56,714 nucleotides of DNA, taken from NCBI GenBank assembly GCA_016190145.1, contig JACPRD010000146.1:1-56714 (forward strand). The letters are read 5' to 3'. Made by a program: the position numbers and the translations under genes. The notes below the pieces were generated by a model. That model worked only from the letters and a program-made list of their open reading frames with translations, did not search any database and was not told where the DNA came from. Shown here in pieces: positions 1-8,701 of the stretch; position 1 is the stretch's first letter, and every line of letters begins with the position of its first letter. The DNA is from Planctomycetota bacterium (GTDB taxonomy: Bacteria; Planctomycetota; MHYJ01; WSZJ01).

Positions 1-138
1 AGAGTCTGAGAAAAAAGCGAGCGCAGGAGCGGTGGCCGGGACGGCGCGGGCACGAAAACACCCCGACGAGCACATTCACCCCAGGTGCCCGCGCCGGCCC
101 GTGCCACCGCGCCGGAGCTCGATTTTTTCTCAGACTCT
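1..138. repeat. Long near-palindrome after the epimerase gene
   Basis: The first 16 bases (1-16) are the exact reverse complement of 123-138. The pairing continues inward with a few mismatches to about base 54 against about base 87, leaving a loop of about 30 bases. The whole unit can fold into one hairpin with arms of about 50 bp. Its right end touches the stop codon of the epimerase gene, so it may act as a terminator or 3'-end structure, or be a MITE-like element. It begins at the window edge, so its true left limit is unknown. Confidence 0.75.
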
Positions 139-1073
139 CAGCGCGCTCGCAACCACTCCGCGTACCGCTTCAGCCCCTCCTCGATCGGCGTCGCCGGCGC
201 GTAGCCCAGGACGCGCCGCGCCTTCGAAATGTCCGCCCAGGTCGCGGGGACGTCCCCGGGCTGAAGCGGCTTGCGCTCGATCGCGGCCTTCACGCCCAGC
301 GTCTTCTCGAGGAGCGCGACCAGCTCCCGCAGCTCCACCGTGCGCGACTCGCCGAGGTTCACGATGTCGAACCGGCCGTTCCAGTCGCACGCCGCGCGCA
401 CGCCCTGCACGATGTCCTCGATGTACGTGTAGTCGCGGCGCGTCGTGCCGTCGCCGAACAGCGGCACCGGCAGGCCCTCGAGCATCAGCTTCGCGAACTT
501 CGCGATCGCCATGTCCGGGCGCTGGCCCGGACCATAGACGGTGAAAAACCGGAGGCAGAGGCAGGACAGCCCGTAGAGCGACGCGTAGTTGGAGCCGTAG
601 AGCTCGCCCGCGCGCTTCGTCACCCCGTAGGGCGACGCCTGCTCCATCACCGGATCCTCTTCCGTGAACGGAATCCGCTTCGACGCCCCGTACACGCTCG
701 AGCTCGACGCGAATACGAACCTCTTCACCCCGAGCCGCCGCGCGATTTCGAGGAGCGCGAGGGTGCCGCCGCCGTTGACGCTTTCGTAGAGAAGCGGGTT
801 CTCGAGGCTGGGGCGGACGCCGGCGCGGGCGGCGAGGTGGACGATGGTGTCGGGGCGGTGGCGGGTGGCGAAGCCTTCCACCCTGGCAACGTCGCGGATG
901 TCGGCCTCGAGGAGGGGGACGCGCGCCCGGAGCGGCTCGAAGTTCGCGCGTTTCACGGCGGGGTCGTAGTAGTCGTTGAAGTCGTCGACGGCGCAGCAGG
1001 GGAGGCCGTCGGCGACGAGGCGCCGGAGCAGGTGGGAGCCGATGAACCCGGCGCCGCCGGTGACGAGGATCAT
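138..1073 (-). CDS. NAD-dependent nucleotide-sugar epimerase (UDP-glucuronate/UDP-glucose 4-epimerase family)
   Basis: A 311-residue short-chain dehydrogenase/reductase, cytoplasmic. The start MILVTGGAGFIGSH carries the Rossmann glycine motif (residues 6-12). SSSSVYG (123-129) and the catalytic pair Tyr149/Lys153 (YGVTK) follow. The stretch TVYGPGQRPDMAI (179-190) is typical of the UDP-glucuronate 4-epimerase branch, which inverts C4 of UDP-sugars for polysaccharide or LPS core synthesis. The ATG at 1073 was chosen because it overlaps the lpxB stop by 4 bases and begins directly with the NAD motif. It is the last gene of the lpx cluster, so a role in cell-envelope sugar supply is likely. The exact substrate cannot be told from sequence alone. 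Confidence 0.88.
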   Translation of the reverse strand: MILVTGGAGFIGSHLLRRLVADGLPCCAVDDFNDYYDPAVKRANFEPLRARVPLLEADIRDVARVEGFATRHRPDTIVHLAARAGVRPSLENPLLYESVNGGGTLALLEIARRLGVKRFVFASSSSVYGASKRIPFTEEDPVMEQASPYGVTKRAGELYGSNYASLYGLSCLCLRFFTVYGPGQRPDMAIAKFAKLMLEGLPVPLFGDGTTRRDYTYIEDIVQGVRAACDWNGRFDIVNLGESRTVELRELVALLEKTLGVKAAIERKPLQPGDVPATWADISKARRVLGYAPATPIEEGLKRYAEWLRAR

Positions 1074-2203
1074 GGCGCTTCCAGGAATTCGAGGATCTCC
1101 CCGGCCGTCCGGCCCAGCGCCCCGGGCCGCCCGAGGCGCGCGCGCATCTCGTCCAGGTTCCGCCCGCACTCTTCGCGCGCGGCCGGCTCGAGGAGTTTCT
1201 TTGCCGCGTCCGCGATCGCGCGGGGCTTCGCGCGGAGCCCATAGTACTCGGGAACGATGGTGCGGCCGGCGGCGATATTGGGAAGCGAGTAGTGTTCGCG
1301 GCCGCCGGTGAGGAGGTGGCCGATGACCTGGGTGGGAAGGGAGAGGTCGTAGACGACGACGAGCGGGGTGCCGACGACGGCGCACTCGAGCGTGGCGGTG
1401 CCGGAGGCGACGAGGGCGACGTCGCAGGCGCCCATGGCTTCGATCGTCCGGCCCGCGACGGGGTTCAGGGCGAGGCCCGACGAGGCCGCGAACGGCGCGA
1501 CCATCTCCGGCGTGATGCGCGGCGCACAGCCCGTCACGAACCGCGCCCCCGGGACCTCGGCCGCCAGGAGCTTCGCCGCCTCCGTCATCACCGGGAAGTT
1601 GTAGCGGAACTCTTTCCGGCGCGAGCCGGGGAAGAGTCCGACGAGCGGGCCGTCCGGCGGGATTCCGAGAGCCGCGCGCGGGACCGACCGGTCCCCGCAT
1701 TTCTCGATCTGGTCCAGCAGCGGATGCCCCACGTGCACGGCCTCCACCCCGCGCTCCCGATACCACTCTTCCTCGAACTTGAACAGCACCAGCATCCGGT
1801 CCACCGCGCGCCGGACGATCTTCACCCGCCCCTGGCGCCACGCCCAGAGCTGGGGGCTGATGAAGTAGATCACGCGGAGGCCTTCCTTCTTCGCCGCCTG
1901 CGCGAGCCGGAGGTTGAATTCGGGGAAGTCCACGAGGAGAACGGCGTCGGGGCGCTCCTCGGCGAGGAGTTTTTTCGTCCGCTGAAAAAGTTTCCAGAAG
2001 TAGCCGAGGACGCCGACGACTTCGACGAGGCCGACCGCCGCCTGCGCCGTGATGTCCTCGACGACGTCGACGCCCGCTTCCCGCATTTTCCTCCCGCCCA
2101 GGCCGCGCAGCACGAGGTCCGGCCGGCGCGCGAGCAGCTCGCGCGCGACGCCCGAGGCGTGGAGGTCGCCGGACGCCTCGCCTGCGACGATGAAGACCTT
2201 CAT
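1070..2203 (-). CDS. lpxB: Lipid-A-disaccharide synthase LpxB
   Basis: A 377-residue GT19 glycosyltransferase that joins 2,3-diacylglucosamine-1-phosphate to its UDP-activated form to make the lipid A disaccharide, at the inner face of the cytoplasmic membrane. Family landmarks are in order: GEASGD near the N-terminus, DFPEFNLRLA, YFISPQLWAWRQGRVK, VGHPLLD, FPGSRRKEF and ASGTATLECA. Length matches the family. It overlaps the oxidoreductase upstream and the epimerase downstream by 4 bases each (ATGA), which implies translational coupling within one operon. Confidence 0.96.
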   Translation of the reverse strand: MKVFIVAGEASGDLHASGVARELLARRPDLVLRGLGGRKMREAGVDVVEDITAQAAVGLVEVVGVLGYFWKLFQRTKKLLAEERPDAVLLVDFPEFNLRLAQAAKKEGLRVIYFISPQLWAWRQGRVKIVRRAVDRMLVLFKFEEEWYRERGVEAVHVGHPLLDQIEKCGDRSVPRAALGIPPDGPLVGLFPGSRRKEFRYNFPVMTEAAKLLAAEVPGARFVTGCAPRITPEMVAPFAASSGLALNPVAGRTIEAMGACDVALVASGTATLECAVVGTPLVVVYDLSLPTQVIGHLLTGGREHYSLPNIAAGRTIVPEYYGLRAKPRAIADAAKKLLEPAAREECGRNLDEMRARLGRPGALGRTAGEILEFLEAP

Positions 2204-3198
2204 GCCCGGGCCGCGCCCCGCACCGCCTCGAGCACCTGGTGCGCGACCCGCACTGCGCGGAGCCCGTCCTCCCCCGTCACGGGCGGCGCCCTGCGGTCGC
2301 GCACGGCTTCGACGAACGCCGCGTCCTCGATCGCGAGCGGCTCGCCGGCCGGGACCGCGGGCGTTTCTGTCCTGAGCAGCTCGCCGTACAGCAGCTCCTT
2401 CACGCTCGCGACCTTCGACGGATCCACCGAAGCGACGTCGAACCCGCCGCGCAGCTTCTCCGACTTCGTCACGCGGCTCACCGCCCGCCCGCGCAGGTCG
2501 ATCGACACGAACGCCTCTTCGCTGAACGTCCGGAACCTCCGCGCCGGCTCCGGCGACACGCGGCTCGCGGTGACGCTCGCGACGAGGCCGTCCTCGAAGG
2601 CGAACCGGGCGCTGACGAGGTCGTTGGTGGGGGAGAGGACCCGGGTCCCCGAGGCGTCGAGGCGCGCGAGGGGCGCCCCCGTCAGGGCGAGGACCAGGTC
2701 GATGTCGTGGATCATGAGGTCGAGCGTCACGTCGATGTCGATCGAGCGGAACGGATAAGGGGAGACGCGCTCGGCCTGCACGAACCGGACGCGGCCCATG
2801 AGCGGGCGCGCCACGGTCCAGGCCGGGTTGAAGCGCTCGATATGCCCCACCTGGAGCGCGACGCCCTTGCGCACCGCGAGTTCCACCAGGTGCCCGCAGT
2901 CCTCCACGGTTCCGGCGAGCGGCTTCTCCACGAGACACGGAATCCCGCTTCCCAGGAAATGCTGCGCCACCTCCCTGTGGAACTGCGTCGGCGTCGCGAC
3001 GATCACGGCGTCCACCCGCCCCGGGAGCTCGCGCCAGTCGGAAAACGCGGGGGCCTTCCATTTCGAGGCGATCTCCTCTGCGCGCGGCCGGCTCGCGTCG
3101 CAGACCGCCGCAAGCGCGGCTCCGGGAAGCGAAGCGCAGACGCGCGCGTGCTCCTTGCCGAGGTGTCCGACGCCGATCACCCCGAGCCGGACGGCCAT
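2200..3198 (-). CDS. Gfo/Idh/MocA-family NAD(P)-dependent oxidoreductase in the lipid A cluster
   Basis: 332 residues. The N-terminal Rossmann domain starts MAVRLGVIGVGHLG, and the family's EKP motif is at residues 91-93 (EKPLAG). A Gfo/Idh C-terminal alpha/beta domain follows. A gene of this family between lpxA and lpxB is known in several Gram-negative groups. One characterised member, GnnA, oxidises UDP-GlcNAc at C3 as the first step to amide-linked (GlcNAc3N) lipid A. The partner aminotransferase GnnB is not in this window, so that role is only a possibility. It starts directly after the lpxA stop and overlaps lpxB by 4 bases. Confidence 0.85.
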   Translation of the reverse strand: MAVRLGVIGVGHLGKEHARVCASLPGAALAAVCDASRPRAEEIASKWKAPAFSDWRELPGRVDAVIVATPTQFHREVAQHFLGSGIPCLVEKPLAGTVEDCGHLVELAVRKGVALQVGHIERFNPAWTVARPLMGRVRFVQAERVSPYPFRSIDIDVTLDLMIHDIDLVLALTGAPLARLDASGTRVLSPTNDLVSARFAFEDGLVASVTASRVSPEPARRFRTFSEEAFVSIDLRGRAVSRVTKSEKLRGGFDVASVDPSKVASVKELLYGELLRTETPAVPAGEPLAIEDAAFVEAVRDRRAPPVTGEDGLRAVRVAHQVLEAVRGAARA

Positions 3199-4032
3199 CT
3201 AGGTCGCCGTCGCCGGCGCCACCGCGGACTTCCGCAGCGCCTCGCGCGCGCGCCCCTGGCGGCCTTTTTCCACGTTGCGCAGGAACTTGATCAGGTTCTG
3301 GACCTCGGGATACAGAGGCCGCCGCTTCTCGAGGATGTCCATCGCCTGCGCCTTCGTGAAGCCCGAGCGGTAGATGAGCTTGTAGGCTTCCTTCAGGGCC
3401 TCGATCGCCTCCTTGGTCAGGCCTTTGCGCTTGAGGCCCACGGTGTTTACGCACTTGACGCGTGAGGGGTGTCCCTCGACGGTCATGTAGGGGGGGACGT
3501 CGTGGACGACGCGGGTCAGTCCGCCGACGAACGACCTTTCGCCGACGGTGGAGAAATGGTGCACGGCGGCCAGTCCGCCGAAGTTCGCCTCACGTTCGAC
3601 CCGGGTGTGCCCGCCCAGTTGCACCCCGTTGGCCATGATGATCCCGTCCTCGATCACGCAGTCGTGCGCGATGTGGCAGTACGCCATGATCATGTTGTTG
3701 GAACCCACGAAGGTTGTCCGGTCGCCTTTCAGCGTCCCGCAGTTGATCGTCACGTATTCGCGGAACATATTGCGGTGGGCGATCTTAAGGAAGACGTCCT
3801 CATCCTTGTAGCCCAGGTCCTGTGGGGCGGTGCCAATCACGCAGAACGGGTAGAACGCGTTGTGTTCGCCGATCTCGGTGTGGCCCGTCACCACCACGTT
3901 GTTGTGCAGGCGCGTGGCCTTCCCGATCTTCACCTTAGGCCCGATGATGCAGAAGGGGCCGACGTCGACGTCTTCGGACAGCTGCGCCTCAGGGTGAACC
4001 TGGGCGGTGGGGTGGACCTTGGCAGAAGCCAT
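3199..4032 (-). CDS. lpxA: UDP-N-acetylglucosamine acyltransferase LpxA
   Basis: 277 residues, a left-handed beta-helix acyltransferase that attaches a 3-hydroxyacyl chain from ACP to UDP-GlcNAc, the first step of lipid A synthesis. Hexapeptide repeats run from the N-terminus (VHPTAQVHPEAQL) to about residue 180. The signature AHDCVIEDG...GGLAAVHHF includes the expected catalytic-histidine region, and GHPSRVKCVNTVGLKRKG is the LpxA hallmark before the helical C-terminus. It lies between lpxC/fabZ and the oxidoreductase, whose ATG follows its stop with no gap. Confidence 0.96.
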   Translation of the reverse strand: MASAKVHPTAQVHPEAQLSEDVDVGPFCIIGPKVKIGKATRLHNNVVVTGHTEIGEHNAFYPFCVIGTAPQDLGYKDEDVFLKIAHRNMFREYVTINCGTLKGDRTTFVGSNNMIMAYCHIAHDCVIEDGIIMANGVQLGGHTRVEREANFGGLAAVHHFSTVGERSFVGGLTRVVHDVPPYMTVEGHPSRVKCVNTVGLKRKGLTKEAIEALKEAYKLIYRSGFTKAQAMDILEKRRPLYPEVQNLIKFLRNVEKGRQGRAREALRKSAVAPATAT

Positions 4033-4230
4033 CTACACGATCCCCTCAAAGGTGCGCTCTCAGGGAGCGCCGTACGCCGATTGGTCGGCGTGCCGAGCAG
4101 GCCGCCACTGCGGCCCGGTCTCCGCCCTTCCCCCCACATTCCGGCTGCGGGAGAAGCTGGAAGTAAATCCGAAACGGCGGGGAAATGCAAGGAATGGGTG
4201 GGGCGGGGGCGAACGAGGGGCTAACATCAG

Positions 4231-4390
4231 ACCAGTGGGCAGTGGCCAGTGGCCAGTGACCGGTGGGCAGTGGCCAGTGGCCAGTGGCCAGTGAGCGATC
4301 GCCAGTCGCCGGGTGTCGCGGGTAAGCCCGAGGGGGGAGTGCCGGGGCCGGCCTTCCGTCACTGGCAACTGGTCACTGGCAACTGCCCAC
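4231..4390. repeat. CCAGTGG-type heptamer repeat hairpin
   Basis: The 377-base gap between lpxA (starts 4032) and lpxC/fabZ (stops 4410) has no gene that I can support. It holds an array of about nine degenerate CAGTGGC/CAGTGAC units at 4231-4294, then about 65 unrelated bases, then the reverse-complement units at 4360-4390, which end 19 bases past the lpxC/fabZ stop. The same family occurs at 35938-36096. The arms can pair into a long hairpin in the transcript. Confidence 0.85.
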
Positions 4391-4409
4391 CGGCCCCAGG
4401 TCTCTGCAA

Positions 4410-5711
4410 CTAGTCGCCACTCTCGAGGATCATGAACTTGAGCTGCGCCTCCGACACCAGATTCCCGTCCACCGTGCACTTCGTATATACGTGCGCCGTC
4501 CGCGCCTTGATCTTGAGCGCCTCGGCCTCGATCCGGAGCTGGTCGCCCGGCACCACCGTCTTGCGCAGCTTGCAGGCGTCGATCGAGAGCAGCACCGCGA
4601 GTTTGTTGGTGTACTCGGCCTTGCGCGTGAGAAGCGCCCCTGCGAGCTGCGCCATGGCCTCGATCTGGAGAACGCCGGGCATGATGGGCTGCTGGGGAAA
4701 GTGTCCCTGGAAGTACGGCTCGTTGATCGTGACGTTCTTGATGCCGACCGCGCGCTTGTAGGAGTCGAGCTCGATGACCTTGTCGATGAGGAGGAAAGGG
4801 TACCGGTGGGGGAGGATCTTCAGGATTTCCCGCACGTCGAGCATCGTCCCCGACGCCTTCCGCGGTGCGGGCGCCAGCCCCTCCATCTGCCGCCGGATCT
4901 CCTGGACCAGGCGGTGATTGATCGAATGGCCGCTTCGCACCGCCACGATGTGCGCCTGGAGGTAGCTGCCAGCCAGGTACAGGTCGCCGACGATGTCGAG
5001 GATCTTGTGCCGCACGAGCTCGTCGGGGAATCGGAGCGTGTTCTCGCGGACGCCGCGCCCGTCCACGATCAGCGTGTTCTGCGTGTTGCAGCCCTTCCCG
5101 AACCCCTGCCGGAGCAGTTCCTCGACCTCGTTCGAGAGGCACCACGTCCGCGCGGGCGCGATTTCCCGCGCGAAGATTTCGGGGGTGACGCTGACGGTGT
5201 AGTGCTGGGGATGGAAGGGGAGGTTCTCGTGATTGAGGGTATAGCTCACGGTGAGGCCGTCGCCGCCGGGGAGGGCGATGATGGACTGTTCGCCCTCGTG
5301 GACGTGAATGGCGTCCTTGATGGCGTAGTAGCCCTTGGGCTTGTCCTGGTCGACGATGCCCGCGGACTGGAGGGCATCGACGAACGGCGCGCTCGAGCCG
5401 TCGCCGCCGGGGACTTCGGTGCCGTTGATTTCGACTTCGAGATTGTCCAGAGCGAGGCCACCGATGGCGGCCAGCAGGTGTTCGACGGTTTCGACCTCGG
5501 CGCCGTCCTTGGCGATCGCGGTGCGCCGCGGGCGGATCGCGGCCGTGAGCGCGTTGACGGGGATGCGCGGCTTGCCCGGCATGTCGGTGCGCGTGAACAC
5601 GACGCCGGCGTCGACGGGCGCCGGAAGCACGCGGACGCGGGAGCGGAGTCCGCTGAAGAGGCCGATCCCCTCGATCTCCGCGGGGCGGCTGATCGTGCGC
5701 TGGAACCTCAC
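4410..5711 (-). CDS. lpxC/fabZ: Bifunctional LpxC deacetylase / FabZ dehydratase
   Basis: 433 residues, a fusion of two enzymes. Residues 1-280 are LpxC, the zinc-dependent deacetylase that commits to lipid A. The expected ligands are His78 (VEHLLAA), His235 and Asp239 (RHKILDIVGDL), with His262 (GHSINH) as the likely catalytic base. Residues about 290-433 are FabZ, the 3-hydroxyacyl-ACP dehydratase, with His302 (LPHRYPFLLID) and Glu351 (PGVLQIEAMAQ). The GTG start at 5711 was chosen because AAGGAGGG sits just before it and homology begins there; reading on upstream gives non-homologous sequence. Such fusions are known in Bacteroidetes and some other Gram-negative phyla. A single protein may balance fatty-acid and lipid A flux. 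Confidence 0.95.
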   Translation of the reverse strand: MRFQRTISRPAEIEGIGLFSGLRSRVRVLPAPVDAGVVFTRTDMPGKPRIPVNALTAAIRPRRTAIAKDGAEVETVEHLLAAIGGLALDNLEVEINGTEVPGGDGSSAPFVDALQSAGIVDQDKPKGYYAIKDAIHVHEGEQSIIALPGGDGLTVSYTLNHENLPFHPQHYTVSVTPEIFAREIAPARTWCLSNEVEELLRQGFGKGCNTQNTLIVDGRGVRENTLRFPDELVRHKILDIVGDLYLAGSYLQAHIVAVRSGHSINHRLVQEIRRQMEGLAPAPRKASGTMLDVREILKILPHRYPFLLIDKVIELDSYKRAVGIKNVTINEPYFQGHFPQQPIMPGVLQIEAMAQLAGALLTRKAEYTNKLAVLLSIDACKLRKTVVPGDQLRIEAEALKIKARTAHVYTKCTVDGNLVSEAQLKFMILESGD

Positions 5712-5713
5712 GG

Positions 5714-5743
5714 TCCCTCCTTGTGGACCCGCAAGCGGGGTCC
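5714..5743 (-). promoter_or_regulatory. lpxC/fabZ ribosome binding site with abutting hairpin
   Basis: On the minus strand AAGGAGGGA (5714-5722) is a strong Shine-Dalgarno sequence that fixes the GTG start. Directly upstream, GGACCC (5725-5730) is complementary to GGGTCC (5738-5743), giving a 6-bp hairpin that ends two bases from the Shine-Dalgarno. It may affect ribosome access; this is an inference. Confidence 0.5.
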
Positions 5744-6039
5744 GGTCAACCGGGAATTCATCCCTGGAACAAAAGACGGGATCCGGATGAGTGCCCTCGG
5801 AGGCCGAACGGCTGCGGGTCACGCGCGCCTTCGCGGCTTCCACCGAAGCGGAGGGCGGGCAGGAGCGGCAAGGCTCCTCGACCTGCAAGCAACTCACGGA
5901 TTACTGATGCGGCACTCTAGCGAAAGGGGAGGGGGGGAGTCAAGGCGGGGGTCGGGGGCACGATCGGAGGGCGCGGCTTCGCCGCGCACTCCGGACATGC
6001 ACCCCGGGAGTCGGTGTCGAGTGTTGGCCCCTTCCACTC
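5744..6039. other. Spacer between bamA and lpxC/fabZ without a recognised gene
   Basis: Of the 328 bases between bamA and lpxC/fabZ, this part shows no homologous reading frame. It contains a compact GC hairpin at 5971-5987 behind bamA and G-runs around 5925-5965. A promoter for the lpx operon probably lies here, but I could not identify -35/-10 elements with confidence. Confidence 0.4.
5971..5987 (-). terminator. GC hairpin downstream of bamA
   Basis: A perfect 7-bp inverted repeat (GCGCGGC with GCCGCGC) around a TTC loop, about 50 bases after the bamA stop. No T-run follows, so termination by this hairpin is uncertain. A near-identical stem lies after nuoI at 53075-53095. Confidence 0.4.
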
Positions 6040-8634
6040 TCAAAACCCGAAATCAAACCCCACGTGCACCGTCTGCCGCTCGTCGTCCTCCTGCATCTTG
6101 AGCGGGAATCCAAAGTCGACGGAAACCGGCGCCTGCATGCCGCCGGACAGGAGGCCCAGGACGTTGATGCGGAACCCGAAACCGACGGACCAGCGGAAAT
6201 GGCCGAAGTCGTGGCCGCTTTCGACGACCGTTCCCCAGTCGGTGAAGACGACGCCGCGCAGGAAGTCGAGGTAGCCGGGACCGTTTTCGAGGCGGACGAG
6301 CGGGAACGACACCTCGGCGCCCGCGAAGGCCAGGACGTTTCCGCCGATCGGCTCGTCGCGGTCCTTCGGTGAGATCGTCGTGGTCTCGAACCCCCGGAAC
6401 GAGCCCGTCCCTCCGAGATAGAGCCGCTCGAAGATCGGCACTTCCTCGGTGTAGTAGTGCTCCTGCGCGAAAGCGCCCCGGATCTCGGTGGAGAAAACCG
6501 TCTTGCCGCCGGTCTTCGACACGAAGAGCGTCGTGAAGCTGCGGTTGACGAAGTCGTACCTCCAGAAATCCCAGTCCCCGCCCAGCGGATACCCGGCGTG
6601 CCGGTACGACACTTCGCTGATCACCCCCCGCGACGGCATTCCGGGATTGTCGACGTGCTCGAATCCGACCCGCAGGCTGACCGCGGAGAGGTAGCTCAGG
6701 CCCTCGACGTCGAAGACGTCCGAGGGCGCGTCGTGGTCGATTTCGGAGATCTGGATGCGCGAGAACGAGTAGTCGGCTCCCACGAACCATCCGCGCTGCC
6801 AGAACCGGGCGATGGAGTTCTGACGGATGGCGAGGTCGTCGATCAGGCTGTAGACCGGGATGTGCTCGAAGATCGAGACGAAGCCGTGGAGGAGCGACGT
6901 GAAGAGGCTGGTGGGAGCGGGGGTCCCGACGACGCCTTCGGCGAAGTCGAGCCGCGGCATCGGCGGCGGTTCCCAGTGCCAGCTCAGGCCCGCGGAGCCC
7001 GTGATGCGGCGGTCGCGGTAGAACCGGCGGTCGCGGTCGTAGCTGCTCCCGCTGAGCGACAGCGACATCGGGAGGTTCAGGAACCAGGGCTCGGTGAAAG
7101 AGACCGAGTAAAGGCTGCGGCGGTTGCCCGGCTGGAGGTTGATGCTCATGATCTGCCCGCCGCCCGCGAACGCCTCGCCGGTGAACAGCTCCGCGAGACT
7201 CCCGGGCAGGTCGATCAGATCGAAATTGCGCTGCGTCACGCGCAGGAACCCGCTCACCCCCGCGGCGTCGCTGTAGGTGCCGCCGAACTGGAAATTCCCC
7301 GTCCGTCCCTCCTGCACGTGGATGAACAGGTCCCGGACGTTCTTCTCCTCCCCCGGCAGACACTCCACCACGATGATCCCGTCCGGATCGCGCGCGGGAA
7401 TCCACGAGCGGTAGAGCATCTCGCGGCCCGGTGCCTCGAAGTAGCCCAGCCCCTTCAGCCGGTTCATCGACTGGTTCAGCAGACCGACGTTGAGTTCGTC
7501 GCCGGGGAAGAGCCGCATCTGCCGCCGCAGCACTTTCTCCCGCGTGCGGGAATTCCCGAAAAAGTCGATCCGCGAGACGTAGACCTTCTCCCCCTCGCGG
7601 ATCCGCCATACCAGCTTCACCCGCCCCGGCCGGTCCCCGAGCACCGTCTGGCGCAGCTGCACGTCGGCGTCGACGTACGCCGCGTCCCGGTACTTCCCGA
7701 TGAGCGCGTCCTCGTCCCGCTCCACGTTCTTGAGGGCGCAGGGTTCCCCCGGCAGCGCGAGGAGCCCCCGCATCAGCTCCTCCGTCGCGATGATCCGGTT
7801 CCCCTCGATCTCCATCGAATCGACGATGTACTGGATCCCTTCCTCGACCTGAACATGCGCCGTCACGCGCGTGCGGTCCTCGTTCCACTCCAGCTCCTTC
7901 AGGTAGACGCGCGCGTCGAGGTAGCCCTCCGACTGCGCGTACCGCGCCAGCCGCTCGACATCCCGCGCCAGCTCCTGCGCCTTGTAGACGGGCGGGGAGA
8001 AGAGGTTGCCCAGGAACGTCCCCGCGGTCGCGGAGACGACCCTGCGGGCCTTCGACCTCGTCAACTGCCGCAGGCCGTGAAGCTCCACGCCCCGCACGCG
8101 CGCGCGCGGGCCTTCGCGAATCGTAAATGTCGCGACGACGCCCTTCTCTCCCGCCGACCGCGCCGTGTCGACTTTCACGAACGCGTAGCCCTCCTCCAGG
8201 TACCGGTCCCGGATCCGGTTCGCGTCCATCGACATCCGGAATTCCGAGAAGTACTCGCCGGCCTTGAGATGCGAATTCTCCGAAATCTCCTCGTCGTTGA
8301 ACTGCCGGTTTCCATTGAAGCGGATTTCCCGGACGACGTCGTTCTCGAGCACTTCGACGACGAGCACGACCGCGTCCGGGCCCTCGAAAATGCAGCGCGG
8401 GGATTTTTCGAAGCGTGAGAACCACCCGGTCCCGTAGAGGCGCCGGCGGTCGGAGTCGAAGACCGCGTCCGACCAGGGCTTGCCCTCGCGGATCTCCATC
8501 TTCCGCAGGATTTCGTCGGCGGAATGAAGCCGCAGCCCCTCGAATTCGATCCTCTTCACCGTCCGTTCGCCCTGCGCGGCGGCCGGCGAGGCGAAGGCGA
8601 AGATCAGGATCGCGGGAATCAGGGCGCGACGCAC
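6040..8634 (-). CDS. bamA: Outer membrane protein assembly factor BamA
   Basis: 864 residues. A signal peptide of about 20 residues (MRRALIPAILIFAFASPAAA, read from a GTG start) is followed by repeated POTRA domains to about residue 420 and a C-terminal Omp85 beta-barrel ending in an aromatic residue (FDFGF). The conserved RGF motif of the barrel is present (GSFRGFETT). BamA folds and inserts beta-barrel proteins into the outer membrane. The GTG at 8634 was chosen because it begins the signal peptide; an upstream ATG would add a non-homologous arginine-rich stretch lying in a palindrome. It is followed by the lpx genes, a common genomic association of bamA. Confidence 0.93.
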   Translation of the reverse strand: MRRALIPAILIFAFASPAAAQGERTVKRIEFEGLRLHSADEILRKMEIREGKPWSDAVFDSDRRRLYGTGWFSRFEKSPRCIFEGPDAVVLVVEVLENDVVREIRFNGNRQFNDEEISENSHLKAGEYFSEFRMSMDANRIRDRYLEEGYAFVKVDTARSAGEKGVVATFTIREGPRARVRGVELHGLRQLTRSKARRVVSATAGTFLGNLFSPPVYKAQELARDVERLARYAQSEGYLDARVYLKELEWNEDRTRVTAHVQVEEGIQYIVDSMEIEGNRIIATEELMRGLLALPGEPCALKNVERDEDALIGKYRDAAYVDADVQLRQTVLGDRPGRVKLVWRIREGEKVYVSRIDFFGNSRTREKVLRRQMRLFPGDELNVGLLNQSMNRLKGLGYFEAPGREMLYRSWIPARDPDGIIVVECLPGEEKNVRDLFIHVQEGRTGNFQFGGTYSDAAGVSGFLRVTQRNFDLIDLPGSLAELFTGEAFAGGGQIMSINLQPGNRRSLYSVSFTEPWFLNLPMSLSLSGSSYDRDRRFYRDRRITGSAGLSWHWEPPPMPRLDFAEGVVGTPAPTSLFTSLLHGFVSIFEHIPVYSLIDDLAIRQNSIARFWQRGWFVGADYSFSRIQISEIDHDAPSDVFDVEGLSYLSAVSLRVGFEHVDNPGMPSRGVISEVSYRHAGYPLGGDWDFWRYDFVNRSFTTLFVSKTGGKTVFSTEIRGAFAQEHYYTEEVPIFERLYLGGTGSFRGFETTTISPKDRDEPIGGNVLAFAGAEVSFPLVRLENGPGYLDFLRGVVFTDWGTVVESGHDFGHFRWSVGFGFRINVLGLLSGGMQAPVSVDFGFPLKMQEDDERQTVHVGFDFGF

Positions 8635-8701
8635 GGTGGCGGGTCGACTCCGGCGCAGGGGTTGGGGGCGGAGGATAGCGCCGCCCGCGCGGGGTGTCCA
8701 G

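Noticed and set aside
4231..4390. CRISPR-like array
   Set aside because: Units are only about 7 bases, contiguous, degenerate and inverted around one spacer; no cas gene is near. The same holds for the other eight elements.
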